A DNA stretch of 64,000 bases from Cyprinodon diabolis (lineage: Eukaryota > Chordata > Actinopteri > Cyprinodontiformes > Cyprinodontidae), in contig CM060069.1 of the NCBI GenBank assembly GCA_030533445.1, positions 30,450,837-30,514,836 on the forward strand, written 5' to 3'. Shown in pieces: positions 11,583 to 21,790 of the stretch (position 1 is the stretch's first letter; every line of letters begins with the position of its first letter). The notes below the pieces were generated by a model. That model did no database searches. It saw only the letters and a program-made list of their open reading frames with translations, and was not told the DNA's origin. The translations under genes and the position numbers were made by a program.

Positions 11583-11781
11583 CAGTAGCAAACATACATG
11601 TTTAAACTCACTTGTGCACTTTATGTAAACCCTTAACACTTAATTAAATAACAACTCTGAATATTAGGACATTGGGGTAGACTGCCCTCAGTCCGCAGCA
11701 ACGTAGGGATTATTCTGCCCTCAACAGTTGCTGTTCCTGTCAACATTAGAACAAAACATGAAACAGAACCTTTTCAAGTCA
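11583..11781 (-). other. Short noncoding stretch between Gag-Pol stop and polypurine tract
   Basis: About 200 bp lie between the stop of the Gag-Pol frame and the polypurine tract. I see no additional open frame or envelope-like sequence. Confidence 0.7.
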
Positions 11782-14700
11782 CTAAATGTCTCTATATCTC
11801 AGAGGAACTCTAATTATTCTTCCTCTGGATGTAACCTGTGAACCTTCAGGTAAAGCAAGACGCTCCACCTCTGGGTGCAGCTTCTTCTTCTGAGGAGGGC
11901 TTCCGGCTGTGGGGTCGGAGCTATCTTCCAATGGTAGGCCCCCGGTCAGTTCCACTGGAGAATCAGGAGACTGTGGCTGATCTAGTTGATCAGCGGGCTG
12001 TGGAACGGCTTGCAGATGTCTCCGATTCCGTCGTAGCACCGCTCCATTCTCTGTTTCCACCAAGTAAGACCGTGGCTCCTTACATTTTGCAACAATCCTA
12101 GCCGGTGTTCCCCACCCTTTTCCACCATCGAGCTTTATTTTAACATCCTGTCCTGGTTGTAGTGTAGGAAGTGGACGTGCAGCATGATGGCGATCATAGA
12201 AGAACCGATAAGCTGACTTTGTCTGACTGTCTTTTTGACGAACCAGATCTTTATCCACCGGAGCAGCTTGCAGTTTGTTCTCCAGCATCGGAAGTGTAGT
12301 TCTAATCTCTCTTCCTGTCATAAGTAATGCAGGACTCGCCCCTGTAGCAGTACTCGGCGTTGCTCTGTAGCACATCAGAGCCATATGGGGATCTGGCTGC
12401 TTTAAGATGTTCTTTGCAGTCTGAACTGCTCGTTCAGCGGCACCGTTTGCCTGAGGATAATGGGGACTAGTGGTCGTGTGCATGAATCCATACTCCCTAG
12501 TGAAATCTTGGAATTCAGTAGACGTGAATTGCGTGCCATTATCACTGACTAGCTCCAATGGGATCCCCCACCTCACGAACATGCTCTTCAGTCTACTAAT
12601 GACATCACGACTGGATATAGAAGACAGGCAAGCTATTTCAATATCTCTGGAATAATAGTCAGTCACAATGAGATAATTTGATCTCTCAAACTCGCACAGG
12701 TCAGCAGCAATTCGCTGCCAGGGTCCTTCTGGCAGAACCGAAGTCAAGAGAGGCTCGTGCCTCTGGGTTGGTTTATTTTCAGTGCAGAATTTGCAAGTAG
12801 ACACTAAGTGTTTAATCTCAGCACTGATGCTCGGCCACCACACAGCCATCTTAGCGCGTGCCCGGCACCGAGTTAGTCCCTGGTGTCCTTTATGTAGCTC
12901 TGAAAGCACTTCAGCCCGCTGTGCGGCAGGAATGACCAACCGGTCCTGATACAACACCAATCCATCCGTTTCAGAGAGATCTGCTCTTGCGGAATAATAA
13001 CGATAAAGGGATGGATTCATCTTTGTTTTGGGCGGCCAACCATTTCGGATGAATCTAGTGATCTGCTGCAACTCATAATCATGCTGAGTAGCGTCCCGGA
13101 TCTTAGATAGTCTTTGAGATGAGACTGGAGCATTTGCTACGACTGACTCAATATGTGCTTGTACTATATGGTCTGTAGTCTCATCACTCACGTTGTCCTG
13201 GGGCCTCCTGGATAGTGTGTCTGCCACCACCAACTGTTTGCCCGGAACATGTTGTGCTTCCACATTGAATCTTAAAAGGCGCATAAGGAGTCTCTGACAC
13301 CTTGGAGGGGCCTTATCCAGATCATAGGTGTTTATAAGTGGTACCAGCGGTTTGTGGTCTGTTTGCAGGAGAAAACTGTCCATTCCCTGTACATAGCGTG
13401 CAAACCGCTCACACGCCCATACCCCTGCCAAGCACTCTTTTTCAATTTGAGAATATCTTCTCTCGGCATCTGTCAGCGTGCGGGAGCAGAACGCTACTGG
13501 CTTTAAGCCTTCATCATGTTCTTGCAATAGCGCTGCCCCTAAGCCATAACTGCTTGCATCAGCAGTGATGACAGTCTTTCTATGTGCATCATAATATGCC
13601 AAAGCTGGGGCTGACACCAGCATGGCTTTAACAGCGATAAATGCCTGTTCTTGCGTGTCGTCCCATACCCACTTGTTCTCTTTTCTTAACAAGCTGGTGA
13701 TTGGTTGTAACTTGGTGGAGAGATCTGGCAAAAATCGGCCCACATAATTAATCAGACCCAGAATCTGACGAAGCTCCTCCACATTTGTGGGGCTCTGCAT
13801 CCGTATGATGGCTTCTACCTTGGCCGGGTCCGGTTTAATGCCCTTAGCACTGATGATGTGACCAAAGTACAGAATTTCGGATTTACTGAAATGACACTTT
13901 GCTTTGTTCAGCTTTAATCCACTGGTCCTGATGGTTTTCAGAACAGCATTTAGGTGGTTGTCGTGTTCCTCCGTAGTCTTTCCATAAATGAGAATATCAT
14001 CCATAACTACCACGACACCTTCATGGTCCTTTAGCAGTGTGGATAACTGTCTTTGAAAAATTTCTGGAGCTGATGTGATTCCAAATGGCAGTCGTCTAAA
14101 GCAGAATCTACCAATAGGGGTTATAAATGTTGTCAGTTTTCTGCTCTTAGCATCTAGAGGGATCTGCCAAAATCCACAGGAGGCATCTAAAGTTGAAAAC
14201 ACTTTAGCCCCTGCCAGCTTTGGAGCAATGTCTTCCAGAGTTGGTAAGATGTAACGCTCTCGTTTCACTGCTTTATTCAAGCGTTTCAGATCAACACATA
14301 CTCTTACTTGATCTCTGTTTTTCTTTTCAACAGGAACCATGGGAGCGCACCAATCAGTAGGCTCAGTAACTTCTTCTATGATGCCCAGATTTAGCATGCG
14401 CTTTAGTTCTGTTTCAACCTTAGCCAGGAGAGGAAATGGGACACGGCGCGGTGTAGTCAGGCTGTAGGGCTCTGCGTCTGCTTTCAATTCTATTTTAACA
14501 GGGTCGCACTTAAGCAAACCAATTTCTCCAAAAACATCCCCTAGGAGGTCTGTATTTATGTTGTTGATCCTCCTGACCAGACCCATCCTACCAGCTACGC
14601 CTCCCCCAAGCAAATCGTGAGCATAGCGTCCCTTTATGACAGTAACCCAGAAACAGTATTTCTGGCCCTTGAACTGACTTGTGGCCAGAAACTTGCCTAC

Positions 14701-15792
14701 ACAGTGGACTTCACCTCCAGGGCTGGTAACCAGTGGCATTTCATCTGCTGTAACCAACTTAGGGCTCTTTGGCAGTCTGTTAAATGTAGCCTCGGACATT
14801 ACTGTAATGTCAGCACCTGTGTCAATTTTAAATTTGACAGGGCAGCCATTTACAGGTAACTCTACAAGCCACTCATTTTCCGCATTCGGCTGTTCAATTA
14901 TGGCTGTTTCAGTATTAGTTAAGGCTCCAAGGAAAAACATGTCCTCTCTCTCAGCTGGGTTATTTAAAGCCACCGAGACCTCCTTCAGCATTTTTGTTTT
15001 ACAGACTACTTCAAAATGTCCAACTTTATTACATCTTCGGCACTTTTTATTCTTAGCTGGGCATGGTTGCGTTTTCGCGTGTTGTCTATTACAGCGAGAG
15101 CATGTAGGGAGATATTTGGACTCACCCGGCTCCGATTTTCTCCTCCATTGTGCATCATTACTGCTCCTTTCAGTGTGAAAACGCCGTCTTCCGTGACTCA
15201 CTCCATCCACAGCATGTTCCACACGCAAGCTTGCGCTCTGCTGTTTAATTTGTTCACTTTGGCGTGCTATCTGAATAGCTTGTTCTAGTGTGAGATGAGC
15301 CTCCAGCTGTAACTTTTGAGAAACCTCTCGGTCCAATATACTGATCACAATCCGGTCCCGAATTTGTTCATCTTTGGTGCTTCCAAACTCACAATACTGT
15401 GCAAGCTCATATAAGCTCCTGACGAATGCTTCAACAGGTTCCCCGGCTTTCTGCACTCTCTTATGGAAGCAAGCTCTGTCGTGGATGACGTTCCGTTTAG
15501 GCACGAAATGGTCCCCGAATTTCGCCATTACCGTCCTGTAATCCAGCTCGGGATGAGCTTCTGCTGCTTCTTCGTCTGCCGCTACTTCATCAGTTTCCCT
15601 CTCGTACACGAAAGAGTCATAGATAGCCTCTGCCTCTCTTCCCAGGGCGTATAAGAGCGTGTTAACTTGTACTTCCCCGCTCTCCTTGTCCAGCTTCGCT
15701 GCTACTCTGAAGCGGTCGAAGCGGCGGCACCACATTGGCCAGTCCTCCGGACGGGAGAAATCAAAGGGTTCCGGCGGTCCGAACTTTGCCAT
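11782..15792 (-). CDS. Gag-Pol polyprotein of Ty3/Gypsy element, 1336 aa
   Basis: One uninterrupted frame encodes the capsid and all enzymes. A Gag region (residues 1-230) is followed by two zinc knuckles (C231-C244, spaced atypically, and C251-C264, CX2CX4HX4C). An aspartic protease follows with DTGA at 324-327. The reverse transcriptase (about 450-640) shows D536 and the VMDD box at 596-599. RNase H (about 735-860) has D745, E786 and D812. The integrase has an HHCC finger (H967, H970, C1000, C1003) and a D1031-D1084-E1120 triad with exact DD35E spacing. Gag and Pol are fused without a frameshift, unlike many relatives. ATG at 15792 lies 41 nt past the 5' LTR. All catalytic residues looked for are present. 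Activity is inferred only. Confidence 0.97.
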   Translation of the reverse strand: MAKFGPPEPFDFSRPEDWPMWCRRFDRFRVAAKLDKESGEVQVNTLLYALGREAEAIYDSFVYERETDEVAADEEAAEAHPELDYRTVMAKFGDHFVPKRNVIHDRACFHKRVQKAGEPVEAFVRSLYELAQYCEFGSTKDEQIRDRIVISILDREVSQKLQLEAHLTLEQAIQIARQSEQIKQQSASLRVEHAVDGVSHGRRRFHTERSSNDAQWRRKSEPGESKYLPTCSRCNRQHAKTQPCPAKNKKCRRCNKVGHFEVVCKTKMLKEVSVALNNPAEREDMFFLGALTNTETAIIEQPNAENEWLVELPVNGCPVKFKIDTGADITVMSEATFNRLPKSPKLVTADEMPLVTSPGGEVHCVGKFLATSQFKGQKYCFWVTVIKGRYAHDLLGGGVAGRMGLVRRINNINTDLLGDVFGEIGLLKCDPVKIELKADAEPYSLTTPRRVPFPLLAKVETELKRMLNLGIIEEVTEPTDWCAPMVPVEKKNRDQVRVCVDLKRLNKAVKRERYILPTLEDIAPKLAGAKVFSTLDASCGFWQIPLDAKSRKLTTFITPIGRFCFRRLPFGITSAPEIFQRQLSTLLKDHEGVVVVMDDILIYGKTTEEHDNHLNAVLKTIRTSGLKLNKAKCHFSKSEILYFGHIISAKGIKPDPAKVEAIIRMQSPTNVEELRQILGLINYVGRFLPDLSTKLQPITSLLRKENKWVWDDTQEQAFIAVKAMLVSAPALAYYDAHRKTVITADASSYGLGAALLQEHDEGLKPVAFCSRTLTDAERRYSQIEKECLAGVWACERFARYVQGMDSFLLQTDHKPLVPLINTYDLDKAPPRCQRLLMRLLRFNVEAQHVPGKQLVVADTLSRRPQDNVSDETTDHIVQAHIESVVANAPVSSQRLSKIRDATQHDYELQQITRFIRNGWPPKTKMNPSLYRYYSARADLSETDGLVLYQDRLVIPAAQRAEVLSELHKGHQGLTRCRARAKMAVWWPSISAEIKHLVSTCKFCTENKPTQRHEPLLTSVLPEGPWQRIAADLCEFERSNYLIVTDYYSRDIEIACLSSISSRDVISRLKSMFVRWGIPLELVSDNGTQFTSTEFQDFTREYGFMHTTTSPHYPQANGAAERAVQTAKNILKQPDPHMALMCYRATPSTATGASPALLMTGREIRTTLPMLENKLQAAPVDKDLVRQKDSQTKSAYRFFYDRHHAARPLPTLQPGQDVKIKLDGGKGWGTPARIVAKCKEPRSYLVETENGAVLRRNRRHLQAVPQPADQLDQPQSPDSPVELTGGLPLEDSSDPTAGSPPQKKKLHPEVERLALPEGSQVTSRGRIIRVPLRYRDI

Positions 15793-15818
15793 AACTCACT
15801 CAGCAGGCGTCCTGTCGG

Positions 15819-15833
15819 CCACTTCTGACACCA
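15819..15833 (-). promoter_or_regulatory. Primer-binding site, probably tRNA-Leu
   Basis: Immediately after the 5' LTR the element's strand reads TGGTGTCAGAAGTGG. TGG matches the complement of a tRNA CCA end, and the following bases match my memory of a tRNA-Leu 3' end with one difference. The primer identity needs checking against tRNA genes of the host. Confidence 0.7.
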
Positions 15834-16000
15834 TGTCATGAACGGCAATGGTTGACCAAAAGAAACTTCTGACGACGACGTTTGCAGCTTGACAAACACC
15901 GGTTTATTAATCAACGTGCACCTGACAACAAGTAGACGTACAGCGTATATGCATCACCCAGCTCCCGGCTACGGAAGCCCAAACGTGCCGCATCACCACA
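15834..16000 (-). repeat. 5' LTR of the Ty3/Gypsy element
   Basis: This is a 167-bp copy of the LTR at 11403-11569, with no difference seen. It ends at 16000, followed by the CCAAT duplication. A poly(A)-type hexamer complement is at 15903-15908. This copy would hold the promoter for the minus-strand transcript. Confidence 0.95.
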
Positions 16001-16005
16001 CCAAT

Positions 16006-17015
16006 ATAGGCACCTTTCTTCCCCATGACCCTCAAAAGCCTTCCATTTATAGATTCTGTCAGTGTCTTGATCTGTTTGGGATCCACATTGCGTGCAGCAG
16101 CCACTGCAGCCTCCCAGACACTGTTCAGAGAGGTGTTCCGTTTTCCCTCCCTTTAGATCTCACATTTCATCAAGAACCACAGGTTCTGGATGGGGTTCAG
16201 ATCAGGTGAACAAGGGGGCCATGTCACCATTTTTTCTCCTTTTAGACTTTTTCAGGCCAGCCACGCTGTGGTGTATTTTGATGTGTGTGATGGAGCATTG
16301 CCCTGCATGAATATTATGTTTTCCTTGAATGATGGCGACTGCTGCTTGTACCACTGTTTGAAGAAGGTGTCTTCCAGAAACTGGCAGTCGGTCTGGAAGT
16401 TGATCTGGACTCCATCATCAACCCAAAAAGGTCCCACAAGCTCATCTTTGATACCAGCCCATACCAGTACCCCACCTCCACCTTGCTGGCGTCTGAGTCG
16501 ATAAGGAACTTGCTGCCCTTTACTGATCCTGCCTGGTGCCCATCCATCTGGCCCATAAAGACTCACTCTCATTTCATCTGACAAAAACACCTTGGAGAAA
16601 TTAGTCTTCAGATATTTCTTGGCCCAATTTTGACATTTTTGTCTTTTGTGTCTTGCTTAAAGGTGGCCTTTTTTCAGCTTTCCTTACCTTGGCCAGGTCC
16701 CTGAGTATTGAGATGATCCCACTTCTAAAGCTTGGCAATTTCCAAACTGCTGCACCCCTCTGAAAGACATCTGACAATTTTTGACTTTTCAGAGTCTGTC
16801 AATCTCTTTTCTGACCCATTTTGCCAACGGAAAGGAAGTTGCCTAATAATTAAGCACACCTTATATAGGGTGTTGATGTCATTAGGCCACACCCCTTGTC
16901 ATTACAGAGATGCACACCACCTGATTTACTTAATTGGTAGTTGCTTTCAAGCCTGCACAGCTTGGAGTAGGACATGTATGAAAAGGATGATGTGGTCAAA
17001 ATACTAATTTGCCTA

Positions 17016-17023
<8 letters not shown>
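16006..17023 (-). mobile_element. Decayed Tc1-like transposon, right part with transposase remnant
   Basis: This is the continuation of the element interrupted at 11402. It holds most of a broken transposase on the minus strand. The inner inverted motif TTGCCTAATAATTAAGCAC is at 16839-16857, and the outer one at 17009-17023 runs into a (TA)n tract, so the outermost terminal bases are lost. Confidence 0.85.
16030..16590 (-). pseudogene. Tc1-like transposase pseudogene
   Basis: A transposase catalytic domain can be followed on the minus strand from SDEMRVSLYG through VLVWAGI, QGNAPSH, TWPPCSPDLNPIQNLW and on to QIKTLTESINGR near 16045. Three lesions are visible: the second catalytic D is G (QGN in place of QDN), the E is Q (IQNLW in place of IENLW), and there are in-frame stops after AWLA and after MKCEI. 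Counting the first stop as a residue, 37 positions separate the second and third catalytic sites, recalling the DD37E subgroup. The copy cannot be functional. Confidence 0.85.

Positions 17024-17046
<23 letters not shown>
17021..17046. repeat. (TA)n microsatellite
   Basis: A simple TA run that has replaced the right terminus of the decayed Tc1-like element. Confidence 0.9.
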
Positions 17047-17070
17047 CCCACTGCGCCACTGAGCAGCCAC
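17047..17070 (-). repeat. Truncated SINE head
   Basis: On the minus strand this reads GGCTGCTCAGTGGCGCAGTG, the tRNA-like (box A) head of the DANA/Mermaid-type SINE seen complete near 23989. It is cut by the (TA)n tract at 17046. Confidence 0.5.
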
Positions 17071-17113
17071 ATCTAAACTAATATTTTGTATAAAATTAAG
17101 GGGTAAAAGTAGT

Positions 17114-17118
<5 letters not shown>

Positions 17119-17185
<67 letters not shown>
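17119..17185. repeat. (TA)n microsatellite, about 33 units
   Basis: An uninterrupted TA run, likely to vary in length between individuals. Confidence 0.97.
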
Positions 17186-17191
<6 letters not shown>

Positions 17192-17194
17192 ACA

Positions 17195-17462
17195 TATGTG
17201 TGGGTTCTCTCCAGGTACTCCGGCCTTCTCCCACAGTCCAAAAACATGACTGTTAGGTTGATTGGCTTCTCTAAATTGTACTTAGGTGTGAGTGTGTGCA
17301 TGAATGGTTGTTTGTCTTGTGTTTCTCTGTGTTGCCCTGCGATGGACTGGCGACCTGTCCAGGGTGTACCCTGCCTCTCGCCCATTGACTGCTGGAGATA
17401 GGCACCAGCACCCCTCGCGACCCCACTCGGGACAAGCGTGTAAGAAAATGGATGGATGGATA
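17195..17462 (+). repeat. DANA/Mermaid-type SINE body and tail
   Basis: The unit lacks its tRNA head. It carries the body landmarks CTCCCACAGTCCAAAAACAT, GATGGACTGGCGACCTGTCC and GATAGGCACCAGCACCCC, and ends in a (GGAT)n tail (AAAATGGATGGATGGA). The same body appears in reverse at 23631-23989 and as pieces elsewhere in the window. Confidence 0.8.
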
Positions 17463-17605
17463 TTAGTTTAGATGTATGTTTATAGAGGGGCTCTCAAAAG
17501 TCTATAAACCAAATATTCCAGATTTTTTACTTTTAACTTGCTAAACTGCAGCAAAATTTTTTGTAGTCATGTGTTAGATTTAACTCTTAAATTCTGCAAC
17601 AGAAC

Positions 17606-19274
17606 TATGGAGAGCCATTTCAGCCAAAATTAAATAAATAAATAAATGGGTGAAATAACTAAAAAATGAGTAAAAAAAATCAAAAAATGAAGAAAATGAG
17701 TTAAAAAAATAAAGAAATGAGTGAAATAAATAAAACATTTGTTAAATAAGTAATTTAGCTTTTTCATTAAACCAATTTTTTATTTATTTATTTTTCATAT
17801 TTTCAATTTCCCAATTTCTCTTTTTCATTTATCTATTTGTCATTTATCCCTTTATCCATTTACCCACTTTTCATTAATCTAATTTTCATTTAACCACTTT
17901 TCAATTTCCCTTTTTCATTAAGCCAATTTTTTAATTTATTTATTTTCAGATTATCTATTTCTCAATTTCTGTTTTATCTATTTTTCATTTATCTATTTTT
18001 CATTTATCTATTTTTCATTTGTCCATTTTTCATTTATCCCTTTATTTATTTACCCATTTTTTATTAATCTATTTTTTTATTTAACCAATTTTCAATTTCC
18101 TTTTTCCATTAACCCGATTTTCTATTTCCCAGTTTCATTATTCAATTTCTCATATATCCCTTTTTTTACTTATCCATTTTCTTTAATCTATTTTTCATTT
18201 ACCCATTTTTCATTAATCTCTTTATCTATTTACCCATTTTTCATTAATCTATCTTTTAATTTAACCACTGTTCAATTTCCTTTTTCCATTAACCCGATTT
18301 CCTATTTCCCGGTTTCATTAATCAATTTCTCATATATCCCTTTTTTATTTACCAATTTTTCTTTTATCTATTTTTCATTTACCATTTGTTTGAAATAATT
18401 TTAATTTTCCCATTTTCCAATTTCCCTTATTCATTAAGTATTTCCTTATTTGTTAATTTATCACATTCTATTTTCCCCTCTTCGCTTCTGCTTTAGTATG
18501 ATAATGAGGGGCGGTGTCTTCAGGCTACAATGGCAGCCTATTGGTTGGTTAGATGCAACTGCAGCGCTCAGTTCCTGTGGACTTTCCCTCCGAAAAGCAG
18601 TCTAGAAATGGCGAACACAGAGGGTGCAGCACGTTCTGTAATTCAATCGGCAGCTTCCCTCAGAAGAACCGATACAGAACGAGCTGCACCCTCTGTGAAA
18701 ATTAAAATTTTTTCAAACAAATGGTAAATGAAAAATAGATAAAAGAAAAATTGGTAAATAAAAAAGGGATATATGAGAAATTGATTAATGAAACAGGGAA
18801 ACATAGAAAATCGGGTTAATGGAAAAAGGAGATTAAAAAATGGTTAAATAAAAAAATAGATTAATGAAAAATGGGTAAATAAATAAAGGGATAAATGAAA
18901 AATAGATAAATGAAAAATAGATAAAACAGAAATTGAGAAATAGATAATCTGAAAAATAAATAAATCAAAAAATTGGCTTAATGAAAAAGGGAAATTGAAA
19001 AGTGGTTAAATGAAAATTAGATTAATGAAAAATGGGTAAATGGATAAAGGGATAAATGACAAATAGATAAATGAAAAAGAGAAATTGGGAAATTGATAAT
19101 ATGAAAAATAAATAAATTAAAAATTGGTTTAATAAAAAAGCTAAACTATTTATTTAACAAATTTTTTATTTATTTCACTCATTTTCTTCATTTTTTGATT
19201 TTTTTTTTACTCATTTTTTATTTATTTCACCCATTTATTTATTTATTTAATTTTGGCTGAAATGGCTCTCCATA
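17606..19274. mobile_element. Fold-back DNA transposon, TATGG...CCATA, 1.67 kb
   Basis: The unit begins TATGGAGAGCCATTTCAGCC and ends with the exact complement. It is flanked by CAGAAC on both sides (17600-17605 and 19275-19280), a 6-bp target duplication. The long inverted arms consist of AT-rich runs built on variants of 'tttttcatttatctatt'. The left arm (to about 18490) is roughly 300 bp longer than the right (from about 18716). A non-repetitive centre (18490-18715) holds a smaller palindrome. No transposase is encoded, so it must be mobilised in trans. The terminus pattern TAYGG...CCRTA is shared with two other elements in this window. Confidence 0.85.
18616..18697. repeat. Inner palindrome of the fold-back element
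   Basis: The arms at 18616-18640 (CACAGAGGGTGCAGCACGTT then CTGTA) and 18673-18697 are reverse complements with one mismatch in 25 bp, around a 32-nt loop. The open frame crossing it (ATG at 18608) has a reasonable start context but no recognisable motif. Confidence 0.85.
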
Positions 19275-19280
19275 CAGAAC

Positions 19281-21459
19281 GAGCATTTTTAAAAGGTTTA
19301 ATAAACCTAACTTATAGTGTGCACACACTTCTCTTTATTGTGGCAAATTTTTTATTCAATGTTAGTATTAGGTCTTCATTTGACCGTAGTATCTTATACA
19401 CTAAAAGAATTAAAATTTTCATGTCATTTGGTCAACTTAAACTTTTATGTTGTTTGAAACCAATGATTTTACTTTACCCGGAATTAATATTACCTTATCA
19501 TGGAAACAATCAACTGAAACCATTTTAAGAACTACGAGGTATTTCAGGTTCAAGATACAACTATTTATTTTCACAGTTTTAAAAACTTAAAGAAAAAAAA
19601 AAAGTTATCATGAATTATAAATCCTGTCTAGGGTCAATAAGGTATGTATTTACTCTTTGAAATAAATGTAAAGGTAATGTAAATGTAAATAAATGTAAAG
19701 GTATGTATTTCCTAATTGAAATAAATAAAATTAAACTTTTGAATGCAGTTTTGTTCTTTCACTGAAGGTAAAAAATATATATATTTCTAATAAATCAAAG
19801 TTTATGCTTTCAGCCTTCTCATTTAATTTAATCTAATTTAAGAAAAAATAATACATATACCGGTAAGTGTAGCAAATTACAGTAATTTAATTAAGTTGAT
19901 CCAAAGTATCCTTTCAGTGCATGCTGTATTATAATCCTTTATGATTTTTGGTAAACTTCTCCTGACTGTGGAACTGTCTAAGCTATTGCCTTACAGTACT
20001 TATATGATGCAACTGTAAAAAGAAGGAAACCCTACTGGTTCCCTTGTTGACCTTTATTACTGGTAATAGGATTGCTCATGTGTAGCATGGTGTGTGTTTT
20101 TAGTCAAATTTTACCAAATGATTGTAACATTATGGGTGAAGAAATGTATAAAATTTAATTTTTTTGGGTGTACATATAACTATAAGGGATTAGAGACAAT
20201 CCACACAGAATTAAAACAAGTTCCCTCAATTCGCTCATTTCAATGATGAGTGTAAATATTTTCGGCAGCAATGTTGGACTGACTCAGATGAAGATCACAA
20301 TGACAACAGCTTCTCTCCATCAATTTGATATCCTTGCATGTTTCTGCACTTCCATTAATCAAGAATGCAAATGGCATCATATCAATCTGCTGACAGAGGA
20401 TTATACAGAACGCCAATATTTTCCTAAGTGTTAAAGGGAAAAACCACCTGATGCAAGAATATTTGTTTGCTCTGACACATACAAGCTTGAGATCAAAGTC
20501 AGCTAGACATTGTCTAGATCTGGCATGCATAATGCACAGAATACAAACATAACATTTAAGATTCAACCATTTTATGATTTCACAGCTAGCAACAGTCTTT
20601 GCACCATTATGGATATGTGTTAGTTTATTCCACCCGTTGGGTTAAAATTAAACCCAGCTCTGCCGAATGCAAACTCAGAACTCACTCCTTTAGAGGTAAA
20701 ATTAAGTTTAGAGTTTACAAAGTCACATATTCACCGCTTCTGCCTACAGCAGCATGTTTTCCTTTCCTTCTCCTGACACACTCCACTGATGTTAATTAAC
20801 TGGTGGAGAGCACCTGTACCCACAGGCGAACACCGCCACCACTAGGCCCATGCTATGTTGTGTGTATAGGGGGACGCTAACTAACAGGAAAATAATTAAC
20901 AAATCATGTATTTCATTTAGAACATTTGATGTGTTTCTGAAAGGGTGTTTTTCTGTTAAAAAAAAAAACAAACATACATCTTTGACACTTTTACCTTCAA
21001 AAGCATTACAAGGGCAAGGTGAAACCAATCAATCACTTTTTAACTAAATATTTGGGATTAAGCAAAACTGCATTTAGAGATCACAGCCTGCATTGGAAAT
21101 GCTAGAGGGACGGGAGTGGAAGAGGGTAGCTTTTAGCCAACAAAATCAACAAGGTAGAAAGTAGAAGAAAAAAGAAAAATGGCAGGATACATTGACTCAA
21201 ATGTTAAATACTGATGCAAAAGAAAAATTGATAAATACAGGCCAAAACGCTAAATAACTAATAAGCATGCTGAGCAGATACAAAGAAGAAGAAAACAAGG
21301 CTCCCTCCTGCCAAGTCCTACAGTACTGGGGTGGTTTGAGCAGAGTGTGAAGTGGCAGGGATCAGACTCAGCTCCTCCAAGTCTGCAGCCATGGTTGTCA
21401 GCGGGAAAAAGGTGGCTTGTCCCATTCATGTTGGAGGAGAGTTCCTGCCTCAATGAGTT
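19281..21459. other. Intergenic, no gene seen
   Basis: This is AT-rich sequence with only short open frames. None shows a recognisable domain or splice-site context. Confidence 0.6.
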
Positions 21460-21790
21460 TTCTCTGCATGGTGGCTGGGCTCTCCCTAAGAGATAGGGTG
21501 AGGAGCTCGGTCATTCGGGAGAGGCTCAGAATAGAGCCGCTTCTCCTCCACATCGAGGGGAGTCAGCTGAGGTGGCTTGTACATCTTTTTCAGATTCCCC
21601 CTGGACGCCACCCTCGGGGGGTGTTCCAGGGAACGTCAGACTGTTGGGAGGCATAGGGGACGACCCAGGACACCATGGAGGGACTATGTATCTCAGCTGA
21701 CCAGACTTGAGGTGTCTGTGGAGATGGGAAGTCTAGGAGTCACTGCTGAGACTGCTGGTCCCCCAATCCTGGTCCCACATGAAGCGGGAG
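21460..21790 (+). repeat. LINE 3'-end fragment (reverse-transcriptase ORF C-terminus)
   Basis: The plus strand reads a decayed C-terminal LINE peptide (LSLRDRVRSSV, then HIEGSQLRWLVHLFQ, then PPGRHPRGVFQ) and DNA landmarks such as GGACACCATGGAGGGACTAT. I recognise these from abundant fish non-LTR retrotransposons. It is 5'-truncated and carries frameshifts. The clade is not assigned. Confidence 0.75.

Larger units (their letters stand above)
11403..16000 (-). mobile_element. Complete Ty3/Gypsy LTR retrotransposon, 4.6 kb
   Basis: Two 167-bp LTRs (11403-11569 and 15834-16000), which look identical by eye, bound a single Gag-Pol frame on the minus strand. The 5-bp target duplication CCAAT flanks the unit (11398-11402 and 16001-16005). 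Next to the 5' LTR is a primer-binding-site-like stretch, and next to the 3' LTR a polypurine tract. No envelope-type gene is present, so it is a retrotransposon and not an infectious provirus. Matching LTRs, an exact target duplication and an open frame point to recent insertion. The Gag start and paired zinc knuckles resemble the Mag/SURL lineage, which is an inference. Confidence 0.97.

Noticed and set aside
11403..16000. Endogenous retrovirus
   Set aside because: No envelope-type frame exists between the Pol stop and the polypurine tract. The fused Gag-Pol and domain order are those of a Ty3/Gypsy retrotransposon.
17113..17401. Open frames across the (TA)n run (poly Tyr-Ile)
   Set aside because: Products of simple repeat plus SINE body; not genes.
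18530..18727. Open frame in the centre of the first fold-back element as a transposase
   Set aside because: 65 codons, no HTH or DDE pattern, and it runs across the inner palindrome. Noted only as part of the element.
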